Assembly (NCBI RefSeq): GCF_900104845.1
Contig: NZ_FNSR01000002.1
Location: 1,488,001-1,552,000, forward strand
Origin: Paraburkholderia caballeronis
GTDB taxonomy: Bacteria; Pseudomonadota; Gammaproteobacteria; Burkholderiales; Burkholderiaceae
Direction: 5' to 3'
DNA: 64,000 nucleotides
The first letter of the stretch is position 1. Each line of letters opens with the position of its first letter. The notes under the pieces were generated by a model, which searched no databases, was not told the origin of the DNA, and saw only the letters and a program-made list of their open reading frames with translations. Made by a program: the position numbers and the translations under genes. This document shows positions 27,618-36,019 of the stretch, piece after piece.

Positions 27618-28813
27618 TCGACGCGTCGCAATTCGTCGAGGCGGCGCGCGCGCGCGGCTTCGACTGGTATGCGGGCGTGCCGTGTTCGTACCTGACGCCG
27701 TTCATCAACTACGTGCTGCAGGACCCGTCGCTGCACTACGTGTCGGCGGCGAACGAGGGCGACGCGGTCGCGCTGACCGCGGGCATTGCGCTCGCGGGCA
27801 AGCGCGGCATCACGATGATGCAGAACTCGGGCCTCGGCAACGCGGTGAGCCCGCTCACGTCGCTCACGTGGACGTTCCGTCTGCCGCAGTTGCTGATCGT
27901 CACGTGGCGCGGCCAGCCGGGCGTGTCCGACGAGCCGCAGCACGCGCTGATGGGGCCGGTCACGCCGCAGATGCTCGACACGATGGAAATTCCGTGGGAG
28001 ACGTTCCCGACCGAAGCGGATGCGATCGGTCCGGCGCTCGACCGCGCGCTCGCGCACATGGACAGCACCGGCCGTCCGTATGCGCTCGTGATGCAGAAGG
28101 GCAGCGTCGCGCCGTATGAACTGAAGGACGGCGCGGCGCCCGCGCGGCACGCGCACGTCGCCGCGCAGACGCGCTTTGGCGGCGGTGTCGGCGTCGAGGC
28201 GAACGAGCTGCCGTCGCGCCGCGACGCGCTCGAACGCGTGATCGCGGCGACGCCGGCGGATTCGACGGTCGTGCTCGCATCGACCGGCTTCTGCGGCCGC
28301 GAACTGTACGCGCTCGACGACCGCGCGAACCAGTTGTACATGGTCGGCTCGATGGGCTGCGTGACGCCGTTCGCGCTCGGTTTCGCGCTCGCGCGGCCGG
28401 ACCTGAACGTGGTCGCGCTCGACGGCGACGGCGCGGCGCTGATGCGGATGGGCGCGTTCGCGACGCTCGGCGCATACGGCCCGTCGAACCTCACGCACGT
28501 GCTGCTCGACAACGGCGCGCACGACTCGACCGGCGGCCAGGCGACGGTGTCGCCGCAGGTGTCGTTCGCGGGCGTCGCGGCCGCGTGCGGCTACGCGGAC
28601 GCGATCGAAAGCGACGACCTCGCGGTGCTCGACGACGTGCTGGCCGCCGCGCGCGAACGCCGCGCGGGTGCGTCCGGCTTCGCGGGCACGCGCTTCGTGC
28701 GGATCGCGATCCGCCGCGGCACGCCGGACGGCCTGCCGCGCCCGACCATCACCCCGCCCGATGTGAAGACGCGCCTGATGCGCCACATCGGCGCCGAGCA
28801 AGGAGCGCACTGA
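27614..28813 (+). CDS. aepY: Phosphonopyruvate decarboxylase
   Basis: This 399-residue thiamine-diphosphate enzyme converts phosphonopyruvate to phosphonoacetaldehyde, the irreversible step that pulls the unfavourable mutase reaction forward. Seen are the N-terminal TPP glutamate motif ([14 protein letters not shown]), [14 protein letters not shown] and the TPP/Mg motif [14 protein letters not shown] with the following [10 protein letters not shown]. The start at 27614 overlaps the mutase stop, and its own stop overlaps the aminotransferase start (TGATG). Size and order match AepXYZ-type operons. Confidence 0.93.
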   Translation: MIDASQFVEAARARGFDWYAGVPCSYLTPFINYVLQDPSLHYVSAANEGDAVALTAGIALAGKRGITMMQNSGLGNAVSPLTSLTWTFRLPQLLIVTWRGQPGVSDEPQHALMGPVTPQMLDTMEIPWETFPTEADAIGPALDRALAHMDSTGRPYALVMQKGSVAPYELKDGAAPARHAHVAAQTRFGGGVGVEANELPSRRDALERVIAATPADSTVVLASTGFCGRELYALDDRANQLYMVGSMGCVTPFALGFALARPDLNVVALDGDGAALMRMGAFATLGAYGPSNLTHVLLDNGAHDSTGGQATVSPQVSFAGVAAACGYADAIESDDLAVLDDVLAAARERRAGASGFAGTRFVRIAIRRGTPDGLPRPTITPPDVKTRLMRHIGAEQGAH

Positions 28814-29880
28814 TGCTGCTGCTGAATCCCGGCCCGGTCACGCTGACCGAACGTGTGCGGCGCAGTCTGCTGCAAACGGACCTGTGCCATCGCGAAAGCG
28901 AGTTCTTCGACGTGCAGGAAGAGGCGCGCACGCGGCTCGTCGGCGTGTACGGGCTCGATCCCGCGCAATGGCAGGCGGTGCTGATGACCGGCTCCGGCAC
29001 GGCGGCGGTCGAGAGCATGATCGCGTCGCTGGTGCCCGCGAACGGCAAGCTGCTGATCGTCGAAAACGGGGTCTACGGCGAGCGGATCACGCAGATCGCG
29101 ACGCAGTACGGGATCGCGCACGAAGTCGCGAAGCACGACTGGATGCAGGCGCCGGACATCGCGGGCATCGTCGCGCGGCTCGACGCGGACCGCGCGATCA
29201 CGCACGTCGCGATCATCCATCACGAGACGACGACCGGCCGCCTGAACGACCTGCGCGCGCTGGGTGCGGCATGCCGCGAGCGCGGCGTGCAGATGCTGGT
29301 GGACGGCGTCAGCAGTTTCGGGTCCGAGGCGATCGACTTCGACGACACGAGCATCGCGGCGGTCGCCGCGACCGCGAACAAGTGCCTGCACGGCGTGCCG
29401 GGCGCGGCGTTCGTCGTCGTGCGCCGGGCCGCGCTGCAACAGGCCGCGAGCCGCACGTACTACCTCGACCTCGCGCGTCTCGCCAAGCTTCAGGATCAGC
29501 GCAACACGCCGTTCACGCCGTCGGTGCACGCGTATTACGCGCTCGTCGAGGCGCTGCGCGAGCTGGCCGACGAAGGCGGCTGGACCGCGCGTCATGCGCG
29601 GTATGCGGCGTTGTCCGGGCAGGTGCGTTCGGGGCTCGCCGCGCGCGGGATCGACAGCGTGCTGCCGGCCGACGAGTCGTCGGTCGTGCTGCGCGCGTTC
29701 CGGCTGCCGGCCGGCGTCGATTACCCGACGCTGCACGACGGGCTGAAGGCGCGCGGCTTCGTGATCTACGCAGGCCAGGGCGGGCTGTCGTCGCAGTTGT
29801 TCCGCATCTCGACGATGGGCGACATCCACGCGCCGGACATCGAGCGGCTGCTCGCCGCGTTCGACGGGATCGTGCGCTGA
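28813..29880 (+). CDS. 2-aminoethylphosphonate:pyruvate aminotransferase-like enzyme (biosynthetic)
   Basis: This 355-residue class V PLP aminotransferase has the PhnW-type N terminus LLLNPGPVTLTERVR and CHRESEFFDVQ. The PLP aspartate is in VDGVSSFGSEAIDF, and the Schiff-base lysine is K190 in ATANKCLHGVPG. In this operon it would run in the direction phosphonoacetaldehyde to 2-aminoethylphosphonate, the role of AepZ/PhnW homologues paired with AepX and AepY. The TGATG overlap and the upstream AAGGAG show coupling. A perfect-stem terminator follows at 29914-29951, so the operon has only three genes and any glycosyltransferase must be elsewhere. Confidence 0.9.
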   Translation: MLLLNPGPVTLTERVRRSLLQTDLCHRESEFFDVQEEARTRLVGVYGLDPAQWQAVLMTGSGTAAVESMIASLVPANGKLLIVENGVYGERITQIATQYGIAHEVAKHDWMQAPDIAGIVARLDADRAITHVAIIHHETTTGRLNDLRALGAACRERGVQMLVDGVSSFGSEAIDFDDTSIAAVAATANKCLHGVPGAAFVVVRRAALQQAASRTYYLDLARLAKLQDQRNTPFTPSVHAYYALVEALRELADEGGWTARHARYAALSGQVRSGLAARGIDSVLPADESSVVLRAFRLPAGVDYPTLHDGLKARGFVIYAGQGGLSSQLFRISTMGDIHAPDIERLLAAFDGIVR

Positions 29881-29913
29881 ACGCCCGAACCGACGCTTGA
29901 AGCCGATGTGAAG

Positions 29914-29951
29914 AACGGGCCTCGCGGCATGTCACTGCCGCGAGGCCCGTT
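29914..29951. terminator. Bidirectional terminator, 16-bp perfect stem
   Basis: AACGGGCCTCGCGGCA (29914-29929) pairs exactly with 29936-29951 across a TGTCAC loop. It separates the convergent aminotransferase and PepSY genes. The T-runs are short. Confidence 0.75.
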
Positions 29952-29968
29952 GTCTTTCCAGCCGTTTT

Positions 29969-31192
29969 TCAGCCGGTGGTGCGTTCGCGCGAGCGCACGG
30001 TTTTCGAAGGCGCTTTCGCGGCGCGCCGCCGCGCGCGCGCCTTCTTCAGCCAGATCAGCAGGCCGGTCACGCTGAGGATCGCGACGGCGAGACCGGTGAA
30101 GCTGATCGCGATGCGGCCGGGCAAACCGACGATCCGCCCCGAGTGCAGCGGGAACTGCGCCTGCAAGAACACGTCGCCGGCCGAGCCGCGCCCCGGCACC
30201 TGCGCGCCGAGCAGCTTGCCGGTGCGCGCGTCCATCACGAGCCACGGGTTGCCGAGGCCGACGCCGCCATGGTCGTTGCCGGGCTCGAACAGGCCGACGC
30301 CATACGTGCCGGCAGCCGGCATGAACAGCAGCGCGCCGGGCGGCGCGGACAGTCCTTCGCGGCGCGCGGCGTCGGCGGCCGCGGCGACGATCCGCGTGCG
30401 CGAGGCCGCGAGTTCGTCCTGCGTCAGCGGCTTGCCGTCCGCGTGCTGGAAGAACGGGCTCGGCGTCAGCGTCGAGAACAGCGACACGACCGGCTCGACC
30501 ACCGGGCGGCTCAGGTTCATCGAGATCGACGTGAATGCGACGACCGTCAGCAGCCCCCACAGCCACGCGCCGCCGGAACGGTGCAGGTCGAACGTCAGCG
30601 CGTAACCGCCGCGCCGCACGCGGAACGCGAACGACTTGCGCCAGCTTTTGAGGCTCGGGAACGCGAGCACGATCGCGATCAGGCCGTCGGCCAGCCACAC
30701 GATGCCGACCACGCCCATCGTCCACGCGCCGAAGTTGATGCCGACCTTCGTCGGCAGGAACAGCGTGTAGTGGAGTTGATACAGGAACGGAATCAGGTTC
30801 AGCCGCGCGAGCGACGGCGCGCCCCACTGGCGGCGTCCCTGGATCGCGCCGGTGACCGGATCGAGCGACACCTCGTTGAAGTCGAGTTCGTAACGCCTGC
30901 CGGTCTGCGGATCGAGGCGCGGCTGCACGCGCACGACGAGCGTTTCGCCGGGATCGGTCGACAGCGGCAGATAGGTGACCTGCACGCGCGGGTCGGCGGC
31001 TTCGAGGCGGGTCGCGAGTTCGGTCGCGGGCAGCGGCTGGCCGGGGGTCCTGCCGTGGAAATACGACGGATTCAGCGCCTCGTCGAGTTCGTGGTCCCAC
31101 GCGATCACCGCGCCGGTGAGGCCGGCGAGGCACAGGAAACCGGCGGTGGCGAGACCGAACCACCGGTGCAGGCGGACCAGCAGCGGCCTCAT
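29969..31192 (-). CDS. PepSY-domain transmembrane protein, iron-uptake-associated reductase-like
   Basis: This 407-residue PepSY_TM protein has an N-terminal membrane helix preceded by LHRWFGLATAG, at least three further helices (around residues 155-180, 215-235 and 365-385) and two periplasmic PepSY-like stretches. Family members such as PiuB are linked to siderophore uptake and are thought to reduce ferric-siderophores. The His near the first helices (LVRLHRW, LLYQLHYTLF, FDLHRSGG) could bind haem, but this is inference. A Fur-box-like site at 31290-31308 lies about 100 bp upstream, which fits iron repression. The ATG at 31192 begins at the first helix. Confidence 0.85.
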   Translation of the reverse strand: MRPLLVRLHRWFGLATAGFLCLAGLTGAVIAWDHELDEALNPSYFHGRTPGQPLPATELATRLEAADPRVQVTYLPLSTDPGETLVVRVQPRLDPQTGRRYELDFNEVSLDPVTGAIQGRRQWGAPSLARLNLIPFLYQLHYTLFLPTKVGINFGAWTMGVVGIVWLADGLIAIVLAFPSLKSWRKSFAFRVRRGGYALTFDLHRSGGAWLWGLLTVVAFTSISMNLSRPVVEPVVSLFSTLTPSPFFQHADGKPLTQDELAASRTRIVAAAADAARREGLSAPPGALLFMPAAGTYGVGLFEPGNDHGGVGLGNPWLVMDARTGKLLGAQVPGRGSAGDVFLQAQFPLHSGRIVGLPGRIAISFTGLAVAILSVTGLLIWLKKARARRRAAKAPSKTVRSRERTTG

Positions 31193-31567
31193 GCGGCGGA
31201 CCGCGGCGCGCGGCGGCGCGCGCAGGTCGAAGGGCGGGCGCGCGGGCTCGCGGTCACGGCGGGGGTCACGGTCGTACTACAGGTCTGCAAATGGGAATCG
31301 TTCGCATTCTATGCGGCGAACGGTGCCGGCGCAAGCGTTCGGAAAGCCTGCGGGTGCGTTACGCGGGGACGGAGCGGGGTGGATCGATACTTTTAGCCGC
31401 GTCGCCGCGGCCTGAAGTCGGACCTGTTGTCGGACCTGTTCAGAGGCGCGGGACGGCGGAAGGGAACGGTTGGGGCGCGCCCGACGAAAGCCTCGCGCCG
31501 AGGTGCGCCCAGGCCCGCAAGCCGACGGGATGCCGCATCCGCCGCGCCGGCATCCGCGTCCGGCATG
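31193..31567. other. Intergenic region, 375 bp, with a Fur-box-like site
   Basis: It contains the promoter region of the PepSY gene, including the Fur-like box at 31290-31308. The remaining GC-rich stretch up to the micro-protein stop at 31568 shows nothing further. Confidence 0.5.
31290..31308. promoter_or_regulatory. Fur-box-like operator upstream of the PepSY gene
   Basis: AATGGGAATCGTTCGCATT is a near-perfect 19-bp palindrome of the AATGxGAATxxTTCxCATT type found at Fur targets in Burkholderia. It shares 16 of 19 positions with the site upstream of the Fiu-like receptor (41995-42013). Confidence 0.75.
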
Positions 31568-31717
31568 CTAGACCGGGTCTTTGTCCGGCGGTCCTTCCGG
31601 ACGCTGCGGCTCGTCGTTGTGATGACCCGGCGACGGCGGCGACAGCGGGTCGTGGTCCGGGTCGCGCGTCGGGTCGGCGAGCGGATCGGGAAGCGGATTC
31701 GTATGCGAGCAGATCAT
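31568..31717 (-). CDS. Micro-protein, 49 residues, Pro/Asp-rich
   Basis: A 49-codon frame reads MICSHTNPLPDPLADP and then DPTRD, DPDHDPLSPPSPG and a Pro/Glu/Asp-rich tail ending DKDPV. It starts at ATG 31717 after an AGAGGTGA ribosome-binding site. The strict N/D-P-x-P repetition argues that it is translated. Similar short P/D-rich proteins occur in Burkholderia genomes; the function is unknown. It is about 75 bp downstream of the PIG-L gene on the same strand and may be co-transcribed. Confidence 0.6.
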   Translation of the reverse strand: MICSHTNPLPDPLADPTRDPDHDPLSPPSPGHHNDEPQRPEGPPDKDPV

Positions 31718-31792
31718 CAGGTCACCTCTTGCATCGGGCGGGCGGTGCGCGTCGTCTCGCCGGCCATCGCGGGCCGGCGGCGGGACACGCCT

Positions 31793-32539
31793 TCATAGCG
31801 TAGGCGATCGGCGCGCCGCATGCGGCCCATCGACCCGCCGCGCGCCCGCGTGCCGCGTCACGTCGAGCCGCCAGTAGCGTTCCGGCGCGAGCAGGTCGCC
31901 GCCGTCCGCTTCGTAGCTGTGCAGCCGGCTCGCGTAGACGCACACCGCGTCGTGTTTCGCGAGCACCTGGCGTGCCGGGTCGAGCGTGTGGCGGATGTCG
32001 GGCCGCGCGGGCGTCGCGACGATGCCGCGCCCGGCGAGATCGACGAGCCGCGTCTGCACGAGCCCCGGCCGCGCGCGGTGGAACGCCTCCTCGTAGCCGA
32101 ACCACGTGAGATGCGCCAGGCGCGGCAGCAGTTCGCAGCACGCGTCGAACACCAGCGCGTGGTCCGCGTCGTACAGGCCGAGTGGCATCAGCAGCGTGTT
32201 CGCGGTCGAGCCGTAGATCGCCTCTTCGAGCGCGGCGGTCAGCGTCGAGAGCGACGGCGGATCGAGATACTGCCGGTCGCGAAACGGCATGCGGATCGGG
32301 ATCGCGTCGAACATCGCGAGCGCCGCGTCGTCCTCCAGCATTCGCGCACGCAATGCCTCGTGCGCCGTGTCGAAGCCGCACAGCGCGTCGGCGTCCGTGT
32401 GCACGTCGTATTCGGGCGCGGCCGCGAACACGGTGCAGACCGCGGTGTCCGGATACGTCGCGAGCAGCGAGCCGCAACCGAACACGGCATCGCCGAAATG
32501 CGGCGACAGGATCAGAAGACGCGGATGGGTTTCACTCAT
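31793..32539 (-). CDS. PIG-L/LmbE-family deacetylase-like protein
   Basis: This 248-residue protein has the N-terminal PIG-L motif, usually SPHxDD with zinc ligands, here ILSPHFGDAVFGCG. The first Asp of the pair is replaced by Gly, while His and the second Asp remain. Later elements (PLGLYDADHALVFDA) carry a further His expected in the family. PIG-L proteins deacetylate N-acetylglucosamine-containing molecules. The Gly substitution may change metal binding or mark a non-canonical branch. The C terminus is short, Arg-rich and low complexity. The ATG at 32539 is the natural start. Confidence 0.75.
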   Translation of the reverse strand: MSETHPRLLILSPHFGDAVFGCGSLLATYPDTAVCTVFAAAPEYDVHTDADALCGFDTAHEALRARMLEDDAALAMFDAIPIRMPFRDRQYLDPPSLSTLTAALEEAIYGSTANTLLMPLGLYDADHALVFDACCELLPRLAHLTWFGYEEAFHRARPGLVQTRLVDLAGRGIVATPARPDIRHTLDPARQVLAKHDAVCVYASRLHSYEADGGDLLAPERYWRLDVTRHAGARRVDGPHAARRSPTL

Positions 32540-32831
32540 GGTGGATGTCCGGCCGAACGACGTGTTTCGCAGTGCCCCAACAGCTTAGGACAATTGTGTG
32601 AACGTAGCGGGTGGGCGATTGGTTCGCTGTGGCGAACGATGGACGGGGATTAGTCGGGATTCGCGTCCCAGTCGCAGGTGCGAAGGCGGTTTTCGGCGCG
32701 CATTGTTGCGGCCGAGGCAACGCTGTTTATGGGCTTTCGCCGTTTCGCAGTCCCTGCGAGCGCCCTTAGACTTCTGCCTTTCTCAAACGCCGGGCGTCGT
32801 GCATGCGTCCGGCTCACGGCGGGAGCGGGCG

Positions 32832-33002
32832 ATGGGTGCGGTGGTCATTGCGGTGGTGTTCGTGGCGGGGCTGATCGGCGCGCCGTCGCTTTTCGGTCAT
32901 ACCGGCGCACACGCCGGTCCGCAGCAGGTCGCGAGCGCCACCCAGGCGCCGCCTTCCGCCGCGCAGCGGGCCGACGCCGAAGCGCCGTCCAGTCATCCCT
33001 GA
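32832..33002 (+). CDS. Small predicted membrane protein, 56 residues
   Basis: It starts at ATG 32832 after GGGAGCGGG. Its N-terminal hydrophobic stretch is GAVVIAVVFVAGLIGAPSLF (about residues 2-21), and an Ala/Pro/Gln-rich tail (HAGPQQVASATQAPPS) follows. It could be an anchored or secreted micro-protein. It is convergent with the MocA-like gene. I recognise no family. The open frame extends upstream to 32598 but that part does not look coding. Confidence 0.45.
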   Translation: MGAVVIAVVFVAGLIGAPSLFGHTGAHAGPQQVASATQAPPSAAQRADAEAPSSHP

Positions 33003-33024
33003 ACGCAGCAGAGGCCGGCAGCCG

Positions 33025-33612
33025 TTAGATGCCGGCCAGATCGGCCGGCGTGTCGATGTCGCGCAGGATGCCGGGGTCATCGACGTCGAGGCGGGTGACC
33101 GTCTGCGAGCCGAACAGCGCGCGCGCGCCCGCGTCGCCGTCGAGCGCGAGCAGCGCCGCGCGATGCTCGGCGCCGAAACCGGCCGGATGTCCGCGCGTCC
33201 CCTGGTAGTACGGAGCGACGAGCGACGCGCCTTCGTCCACCGCGCGCGCGACCGCGCCGATCGTGTCCACCGAGATCCGCGGCATGTCCGCGAGCGCGAC
33301 GATCCAGCTTTCCGCGTCGTCGGTCGCGGCGACGCCCGCCGCGAGACTCGCGCCCATCCCCCGCACCGCGTCGGCGGAGAACACCACATCGCAGCCGACG
33401 TCGTTCAGCATCCGCGCGAGCATTTCCGCGCCGGGCCGCAAGACCGCGACGACCTTCGGCACGACGAGCAGCAGACGATGCGCGGATTCCTGTGCGACGG
33501 TGCCGCCGCCGGGCAGCGGCGCGAGCAGCTTGTTGCGCAGGCCGTCGGGATCGAAGCGCGAGCCGGTGCCGGCGGCGAGCAGCACGCCGGTGGCAAGCGA
33601 GGCATAGGACAT
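33025..33612 (-). CDS. MocA-like molybdenum cofactor nucleotidyltransferase
   Basis: This 195-residue NTP transferase of the MobA/MocA superfamily has the N-terminal nucleotide loop GVLLAAGTGSRFDPDGLRNKLLAP and ALADMPRI, with an NTP/metal-binding Asp. Relatives add CMP or GMP to molybdopterin. Enzymes of the xanthine dehydrogenase family use molybdopterin cytosine dinucleotide, so a MocA role fits its place immediately downstream of the paoABC-like genes. A short gap (about 170 bp) separates it from the molybdenum subunit. The start at 33612 begins the conserved strand. Confidence 0.82.
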   Translation of the reverse strand: MSYASLATGVLLAAGTGSRFDPDGLRNKLLAPLPGGGTVAQESAHRLLLVVPKVVAVLRPGAEMLARMLNDVGCDVVFSADAVRGMGASLAAGVAATDDAESWIVALADMPRISVDTIGAVARAVDEGASLVAPYYQGTRGHPAGFGAEHRAALLALDGDAGARALFGSQTVTRLDVDDPGILRDIDTPADLAGI

Positions 33613-33781
33613 GGTGGGCGCGCAAGAACGGGGACACGCCGATTGTGCGGCGCAACGGTCGGCGAGGCAAGGGTCGCCGCGGCATCGGCGCAGGCAGTCG
33701 AACGCGGTTGCACGTGCCGGACGACGCGCGACGCGCTTCGCAACGGACCGAGCCTCGCCATCGTCAGGCACGCGCGAACGC

Positions 33782-36019
33782 TCACGTGGTTGTCGTCCCC
33801 ATCGCGCGCGGCATCACCTTGTCGAGCGTGATCGGCAGGTCGCGCACGCGCACGCCGGTTGCGTGATAGACCGCGTTCGCGATCGCGGCCGGCACGCCGG
33901 TGATGCCGATCTCGCCGATCCCGCGAATGCCGAGCGGATTGAAGCGCGTGTCCGCGTCGCCGACGAACATCACGTCCAGCTCGCCGATGTCCGCATTGAC
34001 CGGCACGTGATACTCGGCGAGGTTGCCGTTCATGATGCGGCCGTAGCGCAGATCGAGCAGCCCTTCCTCTTCGAGCGCGGTGCCGACGCCCCACACCATG
34101 CCGCCGAGCAACTGGCTGCGCGCGGTCTTTTCGTTCAGCCGCCCGCCGACGTCGTAGGCGGACACGAGCCGCGCGACGCGGATCGTGCCGAGGTCCGCGT
34201 CGACGTGCACCTCCGCGAACACCGCGCCGAACGAATGGAACGCGTAACGCTGCTTCTCGTCACCGGGTTTCGTCGACGACTGCACCTCGATCGGCTGGCC
34301 GCCCGCGCGCGCGATGATCGCGGCGGCCGGGTCGCGTTTCGACGGATCGCCGCGGCTGACGACCCAGCCGTTGTCGACGGTCGCGTCGTTCGCGGATACG
34401 CCATAAACCGGCGAGCCGCGATCGGCGATCGCGAGCGCGATCAACTGGTCGCGCGCGCCGCGCGCGGCGGCCTGCACCGCCGGCGCGACGCTCGCCGCCG
34501 ACTGCGAGCCGCCCGACACCGGCGCGCGCGGCAGCGTCGAATCGCCGAGCGCGAAGTGGATGCGCTCGGGCGGAAAGCCGAGCGCGTCGGCGGCGACCTG
34601 GGTCATCACCGTGTACGTGCCGGTGCCGATGTCCTGCGTACCGGATGCGACCATCGCGGTGCCGTCCGGCAGGATCCGCGCGAGCGCCGCCGCTTCGCTG
34701 CGGTTCGCCGGATAGGTCGCGCTCGCCATCCCGTAGCCGATCAGCGTGTTGCCGTCGCGCATGGCGCGCGGCACGGCCACGCGGCGCGACCAGCCGAAGC
34801 GCTGCGCGGCCTCCGCATAACATTCGCGCAGCGCGTTCGACGACCACGGCTTGTTCTCCTGCGGCTCGATCGCCGCGAAGTTCTTCATCCGCAATGCGAC
34901 CGGGTCCATCTTGAGTTGCCACGCGAGTTCGTCCATCGCGGATTCGAGCGCGAACGAACCGGTCGTCTCGCCGGGCGCGCGCATGAAGGTCGGCGTGCCG
35001 ACGTTCAGCTTCACGAGACGATGCCGCGTGCTCTGGTTCGGCACCGCGTACATCATCCGCGTGACGAGCGCGGACATCTCGGTCCAGTCCTCGAACGTCG
35101 ACGTGTTCGACGTCGTGTCGTGCACGATGCCGGTCAGCGTGCCGTCCTCGCGCGCGGCGAGCGTCAGGTGCTGCTCGGTGCGCGGCCGTCCGCCGACCGG
35201 CCCGAACATCTGCGGCCGTTCGAGCGCGAGCCGCACCGGGCGGCCGGTCTGCTTCGCGGCCATCGCGCACAGCGCGACGTGCGACCACGCGGAGCCTTTG
35301 CTGCCGAAGCCGCCGCCGATGAACGGCGAGATCACGCGCACGTTGTCGGCCGGCATGCCGAAGATCGCCGCGACCGCGGTGCGCGTGCCGCTGACGCCCT
35401 GGGTCGAGTCGTACAGCGTCAGTTGCGGGCCGTCCCAGCGGGCCATCGTCGCGTGCGGTTCCATCGCGTTGTGAAACTGCAGCGGCGTCGAATAGACCGC
35501 ATCGACCTTCACCGGGCCGTCCGCGATACCCGCTTCGAGGTTGCCGCGCTGCGTCGCCATCGGGCGTCCCTGCTGGCTCGCCGGGTCGTACGCGTTCGCC
35601 TTCGCGCGTTCGAAGTCGAGCGTCGCGGCCGTCGCGCCGTATGCGATGCGCAACTGGCGCGCGGCGTCGGCCGCGTGTTCGAGCGTGTCCGCGACGACCA
35701 CCGCGACCGGCTCGTTGCTGTAGCGGATCGCGTTGTCCTGCAACAGCGTGAGCCGGCGTCCGGCCGGCGGCGACAGCGGCGAGCGGCCGCCGTTCGGCAG
35801 CCGCAGCGCGTTCTGCGACGTCATCACCAGCAGCACGCCGGGCATCGCCTGCGCGCGGGCCGTGTCGATCGACGCGACCGTGCCGCTCGCGATCGTGCTC
35901 GTCACGAGCACCGCATGCGCGAGCCGCGCTTCGGGAAACTCGGCCGCGTAACGCGCGTCGCCGGTCACTTTCAGGATGCCGTCGATCCGGTCGAGCGGCT
36001 GGCCAGTCAGATTGCTCAT
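33782..36019 (-). CDS. paoC: Molybdopterin-binding subunit of periplasmic aldehyde oxidoreductase (PaoC-like)
   Basis: This 745-residue subunit of the xanthine dehydrogenase family has the aldehyde oxidase hammerhead region N-terminally (DRIDGILKVTGDARYAAEF) and molybdopterin-binding motifs (GGGFGSKGSAW, GSQSAASVAPA). The active-site Glu is in GIRGIGEIGITG near residue 703. With the FAD and 2Fe-2S subunits upstream it would oxidise aldehydes to acids. ATGA overlap with the FAD gene shows coupling. There is no signal peptide of its own, as expected if it is carried across with the Tat-tagged small subunit. Confidence 0.92.
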   Translation of the reverse strand: MSNLTGQPLDRIDGILKVTGDARYAAEFPEARLAHAVLVTSTIASGTVASIDTARAQAMPGVLLVMTSQNALRLPNGGRSPLSPPAGRRLTLLQDNAIRYSNEPVAVVVADTLEHAADAARQLRIAYGATAATLDFERAKANAYDPASQQGRPMATQRGNLEAGIADGPVKVDAVYSTPLQFHNAMEPHATMARWDGPQLTLYDSTQGVSGTRTAVAAIFGMPADNVRVISPFIGGGFGSKGSAWSHVALCAMAAKQTGRPVRLALERPQMFGPVGGRPRTEQHLTLAAREDGTLTGIVHDTTSNTSTFEDWTEMSALVTRMMYAVPNQSTRHRLVKLNVGTPTFMRAPGETTGSFALESAMDELAWQLKMDPVALRMKNFAAIEPQENKPWSSNALRECYAEAAQRFGWSRRVAVPRAMRDGNTLIGYGMASATYPANRSEAAALARILPDGTAMVASGTQDIGTGTYTVMTQVAADALGFPPERIHFALGDSTLPRAPVSGGSQSAASVAPAVQAAARGARDQLIALAIADRGSPVYGVSANDATVDNGWVVSRGDPSKRDPAAAIIARAGGQPIEVQSSTKPGDEKQRYAFHSFGAVFAEVHVDADLGTIRVARLVSAYDVGGRLNEKTARSQLLGGMVWGVGTALEEEGLLDLRYGRIMNGNLAEYHVPVNADIGELDVMFVGDADTRFNPLGIRGIGEIGITGVPAAIANAVYHATGVRVRDLPITLDKVMPRAMGTTTT

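Noticed and set aside
31291..31803. 170-codon + strand ORF in the Fur-box region
   Set aside because: It runs across the Fur-like site and opposite the micro-protein, with an Arg/Pro-rich translation and no family features.
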